Shown piece after piece: positions 1 to 9,299 of a stretch of 64,000 nt of DNA. A program made the translations under genes and the position numbers. This DNA comes from Luteimonas endophytica (GTDB lineage Bacteria; Pseudomonadota; Gammaproteobacteria; Xanthomonadales; Xanthomonadaceae): positions 98,440 through 162,439 of the forward strand of contig NZ_JARXRM010000032.1 of assembly GCF_029887875.1 (NCBI RefSeq), read 5' to 3'. The notes beneath the pieces are model-generated. The model saw only the letters and a list, made by a program, of their open reading frames with translations, made no database searches and was not told the origin of the DNA. The number at the start of each line of letters is the position of its first letter. Position 1 is the first letter of the stretch.

Positions 1-642
1 CTACGGGGCGGGCGAGGGCGGCGGCGGCCAGGCGTTGACCACCGCGCAGAACAGGCGCGCGGTCTGTTCCGCGTCGTACACGGCCGAATGCGCCTCGGCG
101 CTGTCCCAGGTGAAGCCCGCGGCCTGGACCGCGCGCGCCAGCACCGTCTGGCCGTAGGCAACGCCGCCGAGGGTCACCGTGTCGAACACGCTGAACGGAT
201 GGAACGGATTGCGCTTGTGGCCGCAGCGCGCCACCGTGGCGTTGAGGAAATTCAGGTCGAAGTGGGCGTTGTGGCCGACCAGGATCGCGCGCTGGCAGCC
301 GTGCTTCTTCACCGCGGTGCGGATCGGCGCGAACACGTGGTTCAACGCCTCGCGCTCGGGCTTGGCGAGCCGGAAGGGGTGGTCGAGATCGATGCCGGTG
401 ATCTCCAGCGACTGCGGATCGATCTCGGTGCCGTCGGCCGGCACCACGTGGGCGCTGGCGGTCTCGCCGAGCACGTAGCGGCCGCCGGCGTCGAGGTCGA
501 TCGGCACCACCGCGATCTCCAGCAGTGCGTGCCGGGTCCAGTCGAAGCCGCCGGTTTCCACGTCCACCACCACCGGCAGGTAGCCGCGGAAGCGCTTCGC
601 CATCGGGCTGGCGGGCGTCGCGGCGGGAGGGGTCTGGTTCAT
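1..642 (-). CDS. rnt: Ribonuclease T
   Basis: 213 aa, complete; the stop codon is the first three bases of the window. RNase T is a dimeric DEDD-family 3'-5' exoribonuclease that trims the 3' ends of tRNA and other stable RNAs and removes the terminal A of tRNA-CCA. The exonuclease fold is clear: VVDVETGG (D27, E29), HNAHFDLN (D130) and the DEDDh pair HSAVYDAEQ (H186, D191). Family length is normal. The start at 642 has GGAG very close upstream; M14 (MAKRFRG) is an alternative and residues 1-13 look dispensable. It is transcribed in the same direction as efpL, 55 bases downstream of it. Confidence 0.95.
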   Translation of the reverse strand: MNQTPPAATPASPMAKRFRGYLPVVVDVETGGFDWTRHALLEIAVVPIDLDAGGRYVLGETASAHVVPADGTEIDPQSLEITGIDLDHPFRLAKPEREALNHVFAPIRTAVKKHGCQRAILVGHNAHFDLNFLNATVARCGHKRNPFHPFSVFDTVTLGGVAYGQTVLARAVQAAGFTWDSAEAHSAVYDAEQTARLFCAVVNAWPPPPSPAP

Positions 643-697
643 GGCTCCAGCCTAGCAGGCCCGCGGCCGCGGGCCGTGCCGCGCCCGCGCCGGGGGT

Positions 698-1264
698 TCA
701 ATCGGCGCGGCCGGCGAACTCGCCGCTGGTGGTGTTGACCAGGACGCGCTCGCCGTTGCCGATGTATTCGGGCACCTGGATCTCGATGCCGGTGCTCAGC
801 CGCGCCGGCTTGGGGCGCTTGGTGGCGGTGCCGCCCTTGAGCTCCGGCGGAGTCTCCACGACCTCGAGCGCGACCGTCTGCGGCAGCTGCAGGCCGACCG
901 GGGCCTCGTCGATGATCTGCACGTAGCAGCCGGTCAGGCCGTCGTGCACATAGCCGGCGTCCCCGCCGACCACGTCGGCATCCAGGGTGTAGGGGGTGTA
1001 GTCCTCGTCGTCGAGGAACACGAACGCCTCGCCGTCCTTGTAGGAGAAGCTCGCCTGGCGGCGCGAGAGTTCGACTTCGCGGAAATCCTCGTCGGCGCCG
1101 GCGCTCAGGTCCAGCTTGCCACCGCCGGGCACCGCGTACAGGGTGAAGCGGAACTTGACGTTGCCGCCGCGCCCCTGGGGCGCGCTGCGCTCGATGTCGC
1201 GGACCTGGTACACGCCGCCGTTGTGTTCGATGACGTTGCCCTTCTTGATGTCGCTGGCTTTCAT
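698..1264 (-). CDS. efpL: EF-P paralogue EfpL (YeiP)
   Basis: 188 aa. Elongation factor P family protein that helps ribosomes stalled at proline-containing and other difficult motifs. The C-terminal half matches YeiP/EfpL rather than canonical [15 protein letters not shown], then [17 protein letters not shown], ending GRAD. The N-terminal KOW-like domain carries an extended loop, SAPQGRGGN, with arginine (R32) at the tip where EF-P has a modifiable lysine; EfpL proteins are known to use an unmodified arginine-tipped loop. No strong ribosome-binding site is seen before the ATG. The upstream DNA (1265-1442) is a repeat-rich spacer. Confidence 0.9.
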   Translation of the reverse strand: MKASDIKKGNVIEHNGGVYQVRDIERSAPQGRGGNVKFRFTLYAVPGGGKLDLSAGADEDFREVELSRRQASFSYKDGEAFVFLDDEDYTPYTLDADVVGGDAGYVHDGLTGCYVQIIDEAPVGLQLPQTVALEVVETPPELKGGTATKRPKPARLSTGIEIQVPEYIGNGERVLVNTTSGEFAGRAD

Positions 1265-1267
1265 TGG

Positions 1268-1442
1268 GGACCGTGGTTGTTGATTGATGATTGGTGGGTG
1301 GTGATCGGTGATTCGTCATTCGCGATTGGGGATGGTGACCGCCCGTTCCAGGATTGCTGGGCCGGCGTCTCCTGCCGGCCGATCTCGCCGATGACCCGCT
1401 GTTGCGAATCACCCGTCACGAGTCCCGAATCACGAATCCCGA
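1268..1442. repeat. Intergenic inverted GGTGATCGGTGATTCG-type repeat
   Basis: The spacer between efpL and the SDR gene is lower in G+C than its surroundings and is built of degenerate GATTGGTGAT/GATTCG units. The left half (about 1280-1335) reads these on the plus strand and the right half (about 1405-1445) reads them as GAATCAC/CGAATCC, i.e. inverted. The 16-mer at 1300-1315 (ggtgatcggtgattcg) recurs exactly at 40934-40949. A 61-codon open frame across it is repeat-derived and not credible. The right arm reaches the stop codon of the SDR gene. Confidence 0.65.
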
Positions 1443-2213
<771 letters not shown>

Positions 2214-2291
2214 GGTGGGCTCCAGGAATGCGGGGCCCGGCATTCTAACCGCGAGCGGCGCATCGCACCGCCGGGAGCCGCGGCCGCCGGC

Positions 2292-4880
2292 TCAGCGCGC
2301 CTGTCGCAGGGCGGCGCCGCGCGCGAGCCCGGCGCCTATCTGGTGTGCGAACTCGTCGGCCGACAGCCCCGGCGCGAACAGGAAGCCTTGGCCCACCGGC
2401 ACTCCCAGCTCCAGCAGGAACTGGCGCTGCGGCTCGGACTCCACGCCCTCGGCCACCAGGCCCAGCCCGAGGCTGCGGGCGATGCCGGCCACCGCCTGGC
2501 ACACCGCGACGTCGGAATGGTTGCGCGGGACCCCCTCGACGAACAGCTGGCTGAGTTTCATGCCGTGGATCGGCAGCCGGCGCAGGTAGTTGAGCGCGCT
2601 GTAGCCCTCGCCGAAGTCGTCGATGGTGAGCACCACGCCCATCTCGCGCAGCGCGGCGAAGGTGCGCAGGGTATCGGGAGCGTCCTCGATCAGCGCACGC
2701 TCGGTGAACTCCAGCTCCAGCGCCGCGCCGGGCAGGCGGAATTCGTCGAGCACCCCGCGCACGGTGCCTGCGAGGTCGTCGCCGAGGAACTGGCGATAGG
2801 AGACGTTGACGGCGACCCGGACGATGCCGAGCCCGGCATCGCGCCAGGCCGCCACCTGCTGGCAGGCCTCGCTGAGGACCCAGCGGCCGATCCTGACGAT
2901 GTCGCCGGTGGTCTCGGCGTGGCCGATGAAGTGATCCGGGCGCATCTCGCCGAGCTGGTGGTTCTTCCAGCGGATCAACGCCTCGGCGGCGACGATGCTG
3001 CCCTTGCGCATGTCGACCTGGGGCTGGTAGACGAGGTGGAACTCGCCGTTGTCGACCGCGCGGCGCAGGTGCGTCTCCATCCGCAGGCGGTCCTCGCGCG
3101 ACTGCGCCAGCGCCGGGCTGTAGGCCTGCCAGCCGTTGCGTACCCGGCGCTTGCTGTCGTACATGGCGGCGTCGGCGCTCTGGATGACCGTCTGCGGGCG
3201 CTCGCCGTCCTCGGGCGCGCGGGCGATGCCGATGCTGGCGGTGACGTCGAATTCCTCGCCCTCGTAGCGGAAGCTGCCCTCGAAGGCCTCGAGGATGCGC
3301 CGGGCGATGCGTTCCGGGCGCTCCGGGTCGTCGGCCAGGGCGCACACCACCAGGAACTCGTCGCCGCCGAAGCGCGCGATCAGCCCCTCCGGGCCGGTGG
3401 CCTCGGCGATCCGCTGCGCCGCGTGGCGCAGCAGCTCGTCGCCGGCGCCGTGGCCGAGCACGTCGTTGACCATCTTGAAGCGGTCCAGGTCCAGGTACAG
3501 CACCGCCAGGCGCGACTGCGCGGCATCGTCCATGCGCGCGCCCATCTCGGCCAGGATCGCGTCGCGGTTGAGCAGCCCGGTCAGCGGGTCGGTGCGCGCC
3601 TGCACCCGCAGGGTCTCCTCGGCCTGCTTGCGTTCGCTGATGTCCTGCAGGGTGCCGGTGATGCTGACGTTGGCGGACTCGTCGCTCTCCGGCTCGCCGA
3701 TGATGCGCATCCACAGCATGCGGCCGTCGCTGCGCCGGCCCTGCAGCTCCAGGTCGATCGGCTGCTGCCGGTGCAGCGCCTGCTGCAGCGCGTGGCCGAA
3801 GCGGGCGCGGTCGCCCTGGCGCAGGCAGTGCAGCAGCCCCTCCATGGTCGTCGGAGGCAGCGGCTGGTCGAGGATCCGCGTCGCCTCGCCGGTCAGGTAG
3901 AGCACGTCGCGCCCGGCCTCCCACTCCCACCCGCCGATGCGGGCGAGCGCCTGGGCGCGGCTGAACAGCGCGCTGTCGCGCTTGAGCCGGGTCACGTCGC
4001 TGAAGAACGAGATCACCTGGTGGGGTCGGCGGCTGCCGGGCGCGAACAGCGGCACGGTGGTCACCGAAAGCCAGCGCAGGCGCCTTTCGGGCTTGTGGTA
4101 GAGCCCGAGCACGGTGCTCTGGGTGGCCTGGCCGCTGCGCAGCGTGCGCCGCGCCGGCAGTTCTTCGGGAGGCACCCGGCGGCCGGTCTCGTCGAGGATC
4201 GTCCATTTCTCCGGGGCCAGGTAGGCCTCCAGGCTGTGCTCGTCCTCGACGCCGAGGATGCGCATCGCCGCGGCGTTGACCTGCAGCGGGCGGTCCTCGG
4301 CGTCCTGCACCAGCACGCCCTTGTCGATCACCTCCAGCAGCTGCCCGTAGCGGGATTCCGCCTCGCGTCGCGCGCTGAGGTCCCGCGCCACCGCGACGAT
4401 GCAGCGGCTTCCCTCGTGGACGAAGCCGGCCGAATGCACCTCCACCGGGAACCTGCTGCCGTCGCCGCGCATGTTGGTCACCTCGATCACGTAGGTGCCG
4501 CCGCGGCGCAGCGTTTCCAGCACCGGCTGGAGATGGTTTTCGGGCAGGTCGGGGTTGAGCACCTCGATCGGCTGGCCGACGATCTCGTCGCGGCTGCGGC
4601 GATAGGCCGCCATGCCGGCACGGTTCAGATCGAGCACGATGCCGCGCTCGTCGAGGATGCTCACCGGATCGGGGACGGCGTCGAACAGCGCGCGGTAGCG
4701 CAGCTGCGAGGATTCGGCGTCGGAGGCGGCCGCGCGCAGCGCGTCGCCCGCGTCGGCGAGCAGACGCCGTGTGGCGGAGGGCAGGGTGGCGTCGCCGGCC
4801 GCCGCTTCCAGCGCTGCGGCGAGGGCGATCGGGTCGCCCGCGGCCTCCGCGGCGTGCGCCGCTGCGCGCCCGCGGTTCAT
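2292..4880 (-). CDS. PAS-GGDEF-EAL cyclic-di-GMP protein
   Basis: 862 aa, soluble, no signal peptide or membrane segment. Order: helical N-terminus (1-55), PAS (about 56-170), a second PAS-like region (175-300), a third (305-415, ending TLQDISERKQAEE), GGDEF (430-590) and EAL (600-850). GGDEF (505-509) is intact but the upstream RxxD product-inhibition site is absent. In EAL, E633 (EALIRW), N692, E724/E727, D754/D755 (DDFGEG), K775, E811 and Q831 are present, but the usual KID aspartate after K775 is replaced (K-L-S). Both diguanylate cyclase and phosphodiesterase activities are possible; phosphodiesterase dominance is a guess. The ATG overlaps the HMG-CoA lyase stop as ATGA, so translation should be coupled to leucine catabolism. 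Confidence 0.93.
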   Translation of the reverse strand: MNRGRAAAHAAEAAGDPIALAAALEAAAGDATLPSATRRLLADAGDALRAAASDAESSQLRYRALFDAVPDPVSILDERGIVLDLNRAGMAAYRRSRDEIVGQPIEVLNPDLPENHLQPVLETLRRGGTYVIEVTNMRGDGSRFPVEVHSAGFVHEGSRCIVAVARDLSARREAESRYGQLLEVIDKGVLVQDAEDRPLQVNAAAMRILGVEDEHSLEAYLAPEKWTILDETGRRVPPEELPARRTLRSGQATQSTVLGLYHKPERRLRWLSVTTVPLFAPGSRRPHQVISFFSDVTRLKRDSALFSRAQALARIGGWEWEAGRDVLYLTGEATRILDQPLPPTTMEGLLHCLRQGDRARFGHALQQALHRQQPIDLELQGRRSDGRMLWMRIIGEPESDESANVSITGTLQDISERKQAEETLRVQARTDPLTGLLNRDAILAEMGARMDDAAQSRLAVLYLDLDRFKMVNDVLGHGAGDELLRHAAQRIAEATGPEGLIARFGGDEFLVVCALADDPERPERIARRILEAFEGSFRYEGEEFDVTASIGIARAPEDGERPQTVIQSADAAMYDSKRRVRNGWQAYSPALAQSREDRLRMETHLRRAVDNGEFHLVYQPQVDMRKGSIVAAEALIRWKNHQLGEMRPDHFIGHAETTGDIVRIGRWVLSEACQQVAAWRDAGLGIVRVAVNVSYRQFLGDDLAGTVRGVLDEFRLPGAALELEFTERALIEDAPDTLRTFAALREMGVVLTIDDFGEGYSALNYLRRLPIHGMKLSQLFVEGVPRNHSDVAVCQAVAGIARSLGLGLVAEGVESEPQRQFLLELGVPVGQGFLFAPGLSADEFAHQIGAGLARGAALRQAR

Positions 4881-5812
4881 CCCGCGTCCGCTTCGGCCGG
4901 GTCCGGCGCCGGCGCCGGCGCGGTGGCCCGGCCGACCCTGCTGCCGGTCTCGCGGCCGAGCAGGGCCGCCAGCCAGCGCCCGGTGCCGGCCAGAGCGTCC
5001 AGGTCGACCCCGGTACGCACACCCAGGCCATGCAGCATGTACACCACGTCCTCGGTGGCGACGTTGCCGCTCGCGCCGCGCGCATAGGGGCATCCGCCGG
5101 TGCCGGCCACCGCGGCGTCGACCACGGCCACCCCTTCCTCCAGGCAGGCGAGCAGGTTGGCCAGGGCCTGGCCGTAGGTGTCGTGAAAATGCACCGCCAG
5201 CGCCGCCATCGGCACTTCGCCGGCGACCGCGCGCAGCATCTCCCGCGCCTTGATGGGGGTGCCGACGCCGATGGTGTCGCCGAGGGAGATCTCATAGCAG
5301 CCCAGCGCGTGCAGCCGGCGCGCCACCCGCACCACGTCGGCCACCGCGACCGCGCCCTGGTACGGGCAGCCCAGCACCGTGGAGACGTAGCCGCGCACCC
5401 GCACGCCGTCGCCGGCCGCGCGCTCGAGCACCGGCGCGAAGCGCCGCAGCGATTCGTCGATCGATGCATTGATGTTGCGGCGGGCGAAGGCCTCTGACGC
5501 CGCGGTGAACACCGCGATCTCCTCCACGCCCGCCGCGCGCGCGCGCTCGTAGCCCTGCTCGTTGGGCACCAGCACCGGGTAGGCCACGCCGGGGCGGCGG
5601 GCGATCCCCGCATAGACCTCGGCGGCATCGGCCAGTTGCGGGACCCATTTGGGGCTGACGAAGCTGGTCGCCTCGACCGTCCGCAGCCCGGTCTCCGACA
5701 GCCGGTCTATGAGGGCGATCTTGTCGGCGGTGGCGATCGGCGAGCGCTCGTTCTGCAGCCCGTCGCGCGGGCCGACCTCGACGATGCGCACCTCGGCGGG
5801 AAACTGGCTCAT
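4877..5812 (-). CDS. liuE: Hydroxymethylglutaryl-CoA lyase
   Basis: 311 aa. Splits HMG-CoA into acetoacetate and acetyl-CoA, the last step of leucine degradation. TIM-barrel DRE-TIM enzyme: EVGPRDGLQNE near the N-terminus supplies the metal-binding D and catalytic R; VHFHDTYGQA supplies metal ligands; AVAGTGGCPYARGASGN is the HMG-CoA lyase signature with its reactive cysteine; GNVATEDVVYML follows. The start at 5812 (MSQFPAEV) has AGGA 8 bases upstream; the open frame extends further but the added sequence is Pro/Arg-rich with no family match. An Ala/Pro tail of about 20 residues is unusual but harmless. Stop overlaps the start of the cyclic-di-GMP gene. Confidence 0.95.
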   Translation of the reverse strand: MSQFPAEVRIVEVGPRDGLQNERSPIATADKIALIDRLSETGLRTVEATSFVSPKWVPQLADAAEVYAGIARRPGVAYPVLVPNEQGYERARAAGVEEIAVFTAASEAFARRNINASIDESLRRFAPVLERAAGDGVRVRGYVSTVLGCPYQGAVAVADVVRVARRLHALGCYEISLGDTIGVGTPIKAREMLRAVAGEVPMAALAVHFHDTYGQALANLLACLEEGVAVVDAAVAGTGGCPYARGASGNVATEDVVYMLHGLGVRTGVDLDALAGTGRWLAALLGRETGSRVGRATAPAPAPDPAEADAG

Positions 5813-6031
5813 GGCATCCTGCGTTGATCGAAAGGAGATCGGGGCCGGATGCCGGACCCGGGGCCTCCGAGGGTACCGGTTCCCTGCCGGCGATTTCAGT
5901 GGCGCCGGTCCTGAACCGGGCGCCGGTACCGGCCCGCCCGGCTGCGCGGGCCTCGCCCGCCCTCGCTGCCCCCGCGCCGCTGCCGGACTGGAACCAACGC
6001 GAGACGGCAGCGCCACCGGCCGTGCCCGGGT
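5813..6031. other. Spacer between liuD and liuE
   Basis: 219 bases with no credible gene on either strand. Several copies of the sequence GGCGCCGGT/ACCGGCGCC and a GGTACCGGTTCC/GGGCGCCGGTACC pair could fold in the liuD-liuE transcript, but no poly-T follows, so readthrough is likely. No promoter is evident. Confidence 0.4.
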
Positions 6032-8038
6032 TCATCCGTCCGGCTGCAGGGTCACCAGCACCGCGTCGCCTTCGACGAACTCGCCGGTGCTGGCGCGCAC
6101 CTCGGCGATGGTGCCCGCGCGCGGCGCGCGCAGGGTCAGCTCCATCTTCATCGCCTCCATCACCAGCAGGGTCTGACCTTCGTCGACCACCGCGCCCGCC
6201 GCCGCCTCCACCAGCACCACCCGCCCCGGCATCGGCGCGGTGATCCGGTCGCTGCCGCCGGCGGCCTCGCCGGCCTCGAAACGGAAGGCCGGCAGCCGCT
6301 CGAAGCCGAAGCGGCGGTCCCCGTCGTGGATGGTCACGCGGTCGCCGTCGACCTGGGTGCGCAGCCGCCGGCCGCGCCCGTCGACGCGCAGCGTGAGCAG
6401 CTCGCCCTCCAGCCGGGCGCCCTCGATCCGCAGCGGCGCCGGTCCGGTGCCGCGGAGCAGGTAGTCGCCGGAGGTCCCGGAGGCGTGCAGTTCCAGGCGC
6501 TCGCCGTCGCGCTCCAGGACCAGCAGGCGCTCGCCGGCGTGACCCAGGCGCCAGCCGTCGGCGATCGACCACGGCGAATGCGGATCCGCGGACGCCGCCG
6601 CCCGGGCGCAGGCGCGGGCTTCCTCGTGCAGCAGGGTGGCGGCCGCAGCGGCGGCCATCTCCATCTCCCCCGCCGGTGCCGGCGGTGCCAGCACCTGGTC
6701 GAGATGGCGATCGAGGTAGCCGGTGTCGATACGTCCCTCGACGACCTCGGGGTGGCGCACCAACCGTTCGAGGAAACCGATGTTGGATTTCGGCCCGACG
6801 ATGACGCACCCCGCCAGCGCCTCGCGCAGGCGGGCGAGGGCGCGCGGGCGGTCGGCGTCGTGGACGATCAGCTTGGCGAGCATGGGATCGTAGAAGATCG
6901 TCACCGTGTCGCCCTCGACCACCCCGGAGTCGACCCGGACGTGCGCCGAGGGCGGCGGCAGCCGCAGCCTTCGCAGCCGCCCGGAGCCGGGCAGGAAGCC
7001 GGCATCCGGATCCTCGGCGTAGAGCCGCACTTCGATCGCGTGGCCCTGCTGCCGCACCTGTGCCTGGGCCAGCGGCAGCGCCTCGCCGGCCGCCACCCGC
7101 ACCTGCCACTCCACCAGGTCGAGCCCGGTCACCATCTCGGTGACCGGATGCTCCACCTGCAGCCGGGTGTTGATCTCCATGAAGTAGAAGGCGCCGTCCG
7201 GATCGACGATGAACTCCACGGTCCCGGCGTTGGCGTAGTCGATGGCGCGCGCCGCCAGCACCGCCGCCTCGCCCATGCGCGCGCGCAGCTCGGCGGTGAG
7301 GAAGGGCGACGGCGACTCCTCCAGCACCTTCTGGTAGCGGCGCTGGGCCGAGCACTCGCGCTCGTTGAGGTGGATGACGTTGCCGTGGCGGTCTCCGAAC
7401 ACCTGGATCTCGATGTGGCGCGGCCGCTCGATGTAGCGCTCCAGCAGCACCCGGTCGCGGCCGAAGGCGCTGCCCGCCTCGCGCTGGCAGCTTTCCAGCG
7501 CGGGCAGGAACTCCTTTTCGGCGCGCACCACGCGCATGCCCTTGCCGCCGCCGCCGTGGGCGGCCTTGATCATCAGCGGGTAGCCGATGCGCGCGGCCTC
7601 GCGCAGCAGCGTTTCCGGCGCCTGTTCGGCACCGGTATAGCCGGGCACCACCGGCACGCCGGCGGCGTGCATCAGCTCCTTGGCCCCCGCCTTGCTGCCC
7701 ATTTTCCGCATCGATGCCGCGGACGGGCCGATGAAGGCGAGCCCGGCCGCCTCGACCGCCTCGGCGAACTCGGCGTTCTCGCTGAGGAAGCCGTAGCCGG
7801 GGTGGATCGCGGTCGCGCCGGAGCGCCGGGCCGCCTCGATGATCGCCTCGCCGCGCAGGTAGCTGTCCTGCGGCCGTGGGCCGCCGATCGGCCAGGCCTC
7901 GTCGGCGAGGCGCACGTGTTGCGCCCCGGCGTCGGCCTCGGAAAACACCGCCACCGTGGCGATGCCGAGGCGGCGGGCGGTACGGATCACCCGGCAGGCG
8001 ATCTCCCCGCGGTTGGCGATGAGGATCTTCGCGAACAT
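6032..8038 (-). CDS. liuD: Methylcrotonyl-CoA carboxylase, biotinylated alpha subunit
   Basis: 668 aa. Carries biotin carboxylase and biotin carrier domains of 3-methylcrotonyl-CoA carboxylase, which carboxylates 3-methylcrotonyl-CoA to 3-methylglutaconyl-CoA. Biotin carboxylase spans about 1-445: ANRGEIACRVIR at the start, ATP-grasp loop HGGGGKGM, and the EINTRLQVEHPVTE metal/substrate signature. A linker (450-590) follows and the C-terminal biotinyl domain ends with EAMKME, K631 being the biotin attachment site. Methylcrotonyl rather than acetyl/propionyl specificity is inferred from the liuC and liuE neighbours. Its partner liuB is 4.6 kb away on the same strand. Confidence 0.95.
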   Translation of the reverse strand: MFAKILIANRGEIACRVIRTARRLGIATVAVFSEADAGAQHVRLADEAWPIGGPRPQDSYLRGEAIIEAARRSGATAIHPGYGFLSENAEFAEAVEAAGLAFIGPSAASMRKMGSKAGAKELMHAAGVPVVPGYTGAEQAPETLLREAARIGYPLMIKAAHGGGGKGMRVVRAEKEFLPALESCQREAGSAFGRDRVLLERYIERPRHIEIQVFGDRHGNVIHLNERECSAQRRYQKVLEESPSPFLTAELRARMGEAAVLAARAIDYANAGTVEFIVDPDGAFYFMEINTRLQVEHPVTEMVTGLDLVEWQVRVAAGEALPLAQAQVRQQGHAIEVRLYAEDPDAGFLPGSGRLRRLRLPPPSAHVRVDSGVVEGDTVTIFYDPMLAKLIVHDADRPRALARLREALAGCVIVGPKSNIGFLERLVRHPEVVEGRIDTGYLDRHLDQVLAPPAPAGEMEMAAAAAATLLHEEARACARAAASADPHSPWSIADGWRLGHAGERLLVLERDGERLELHASGTSGDYLLRGTGPAPLRIEGARLEGELLTLRVDGRGRRLRTQVDGDRVTIHDGDRRFGFERLPAFRFEAGEAAGGSDRITAPMPGRVVLVEAAAGAVVDEGQTLLVMEAMKMELTLRAPRAGTIAEVRASTGEFVEGDAVLVTLQPDG

Positions 8039-8142
8039 CCGTGGCTACTCCGGTACGCGGGGGGTGGCTGCGGTGGCGTGGTCCCGGCCGGGACCAGGCC
8101 CGCCGTCGTGAAGGCGAGGGCGGCTGGGACCCCAACCGCCGC

Positions 8143-8934
8143 TCATCGGGCCGGTGCCCAGGCCGGCGGTCGCTTGTCGAGGAACGCGGCCAGGCCTTCG
8201 CGGCCTTCGGGCGAGGCCCGCATCGCCGCGATCAGGTCGGCGGTGGCACGCTCCAGGGCTTCGCGGTCGCCCTGCGGCACCACCGCGCGCACCAGCGCCT
8301 TGGCCTGCGCCGACGCCACCGGCCCGGCCCGCAGCAGCAGCGCGACCTGGCGCTCGACCGCGGCGTCCAGGGCGTCGGCGGCCACCACCTCGTGGACCAG
8401 GCCGATGCGCAGCGCCTCGGCGGCGCCGAAGGTCTCGCCGGTGGCGAAGTAGCGGCGGGCGGCGCGCGCGCCGATGGCCGCGATCACGTAGGGCGAGATC
8501 GCCGCCGGCAACAGGCCCAGCCGCGCCTCGGTGAGTCCGAACTCCGCGCCCTCGGCGGCGATCGCCACGTCGCAGCAGGCGACCAGGCCGACGCCGCCGC
8601 CGAAGGCGGCGCCGTGCACCCGCGCGATGGTGGGCTTGGGGAGCTGGTCGAGGGTGCGCATCAGCCGGGCCAGGGCGAGCGCGTCCTCGCGGTTCTCGTC
8701 GGCGCCGGCAGCGGCCATCGAGCGCATCCAGTTGAGATCGGCGCCCGCCGAGAACGAGGGGCCGGCGCCCTCGAGCACCACGACGCGCACCTCGGGGTCG
8801 TCGCCGAGTTCCGCCAGGCGCGCCCCGAGCGCGGCGATCAGGTCGGCGTCGAACGCGTTGTGCACTCTCGGGCGGTCCATGCACAGGCGCGCGACGGCGC
8901 CGTCGCGGTACAGCTGCAGGAGGGCGTCGGTCAT
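8143..8934 (-). CDS. liuC: Methylglutaconyl-CoA hydratase (enoyl-CoA hydratase family)
   Basis: 263 aa, crotonase fold. Hydrates 3-methylglutaconyl-CoA to HMG-CoA, the step between LiuB/D and LiuE. Oxyanion-hole motifs are visible: SFSAGADLNWM and HGAAFGGGVGLVACCD; the EARLGLLPAAISPYV segment supplies the catalytic acid and the shape typical of bacterial AUH/LiuC proteins. The start at 8934 (MTDALLQL) matches the family; an upstream in-frame M (8964) would add ten residues of no known function. It is the first gene of the liuCDE run, 104 bases before liuD, and is divergent from feoA with a Fur-like site between. Confidence 0.9.
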   Translation of the reverse strand: MTDALLQLYRDGAVARLCMDRPRVHNAFDADLIAALGARLAELGDDPEVRVVVLEGAGPSFSAGADLNWMRSMAAAGADENREDALALARLMRTLDQLPKPTIARVHGAAFGGGVGLVACCDVAIAAEGAEFGLTEARLGLLPAAISPYVIAAIGARAARRYFATGETFGAAEALRIGLVHEVVAADALDAAVERQVALLLRAGPVASAQAKALVRAVVPQGDREALERATADLIAAMRASPEGREGLAAFLDKRPPAWAPAR

Positions 8935-9019
8935 CGCATCGGTTCCGGTGAACGGGCCCCGCATGATAGCGGCTGCCCCGGGCGCATCAGGGGCATACAC
9001 CTCGGCGCGGTCCGGGTAG

Positions 9020-9038
9020 AATGAGAACAATTAGCATT
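9020..9038 (+). promoter_or_regulatory. Fur box upstream of feoA
   Basis: The 19 bases aatgagaacaattagcatt form an imperfect palindrome close to the gammaproteobacterial Fur consensus; 16 of 19 match AATGAGAATAATTCTCATT, and the core matches the 7-1-7 form at 11 of 14 positions. It lies 12 bases before the feoA GTG and directly after a TAGAAT that could be the -10 element, so iron-loaded Fur would block transcription. The ATG inside this box is therefore unlikely to be the real feoA start. Confidence 0.8.
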
Positions 9039-9050
9039 CAGGTCGGTGCC

Positions 9051-9299
9051 GTGAGACTTTCAGAGTTGCCGCGAGGCGGATCCGCCCGCGTCGCCAGGGT
9101 GGAGGATCGGGTGCCCGGGGATCCGGTCGCGCGGCGGTTGCGCGAGCTCGGCTTCATCGCCGGCGAACCGGTGCGGATCACCGCGGCCGGGCCGCTGGGT
9201 GCCGAACCGCTGCTGGTGCAGGTGGGGTTCACCCGCTTCGCGCTGCGCCGTGCCGAAGCGGCGCGGGTGCTGCTGGCCGCGGAGGAGCGGGCGGCATGA
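9051..9299 (+). CDS. feoA: Ferrous iron transport protein FeoA
   Basis: 82 aa with a GTG start. Small cytoplasmic SH3-like protein that supports the FeoB iron permease. MRLSELPRGG, then RRLRELGFIAGEPVRI and a C-terminal VGFTRFALRRAEAARV, match the FeoA domain throughout. The GTG at 9051 is preferred over the ATG at 9021: it gives the standard FeoA N-terminus, has AGGT upstream, and leaves the Fur box in untranslated DNA. The stop overlaps the feoB start (ATGA). Confidence 0.9.
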   Translation: MRLSELPRGGSARVARVEDRVPGDPVARRLRELGFIAGEPVRITAAGPLGAEPLLVQVGFTRFALRRAEAARVLLAAEERAA

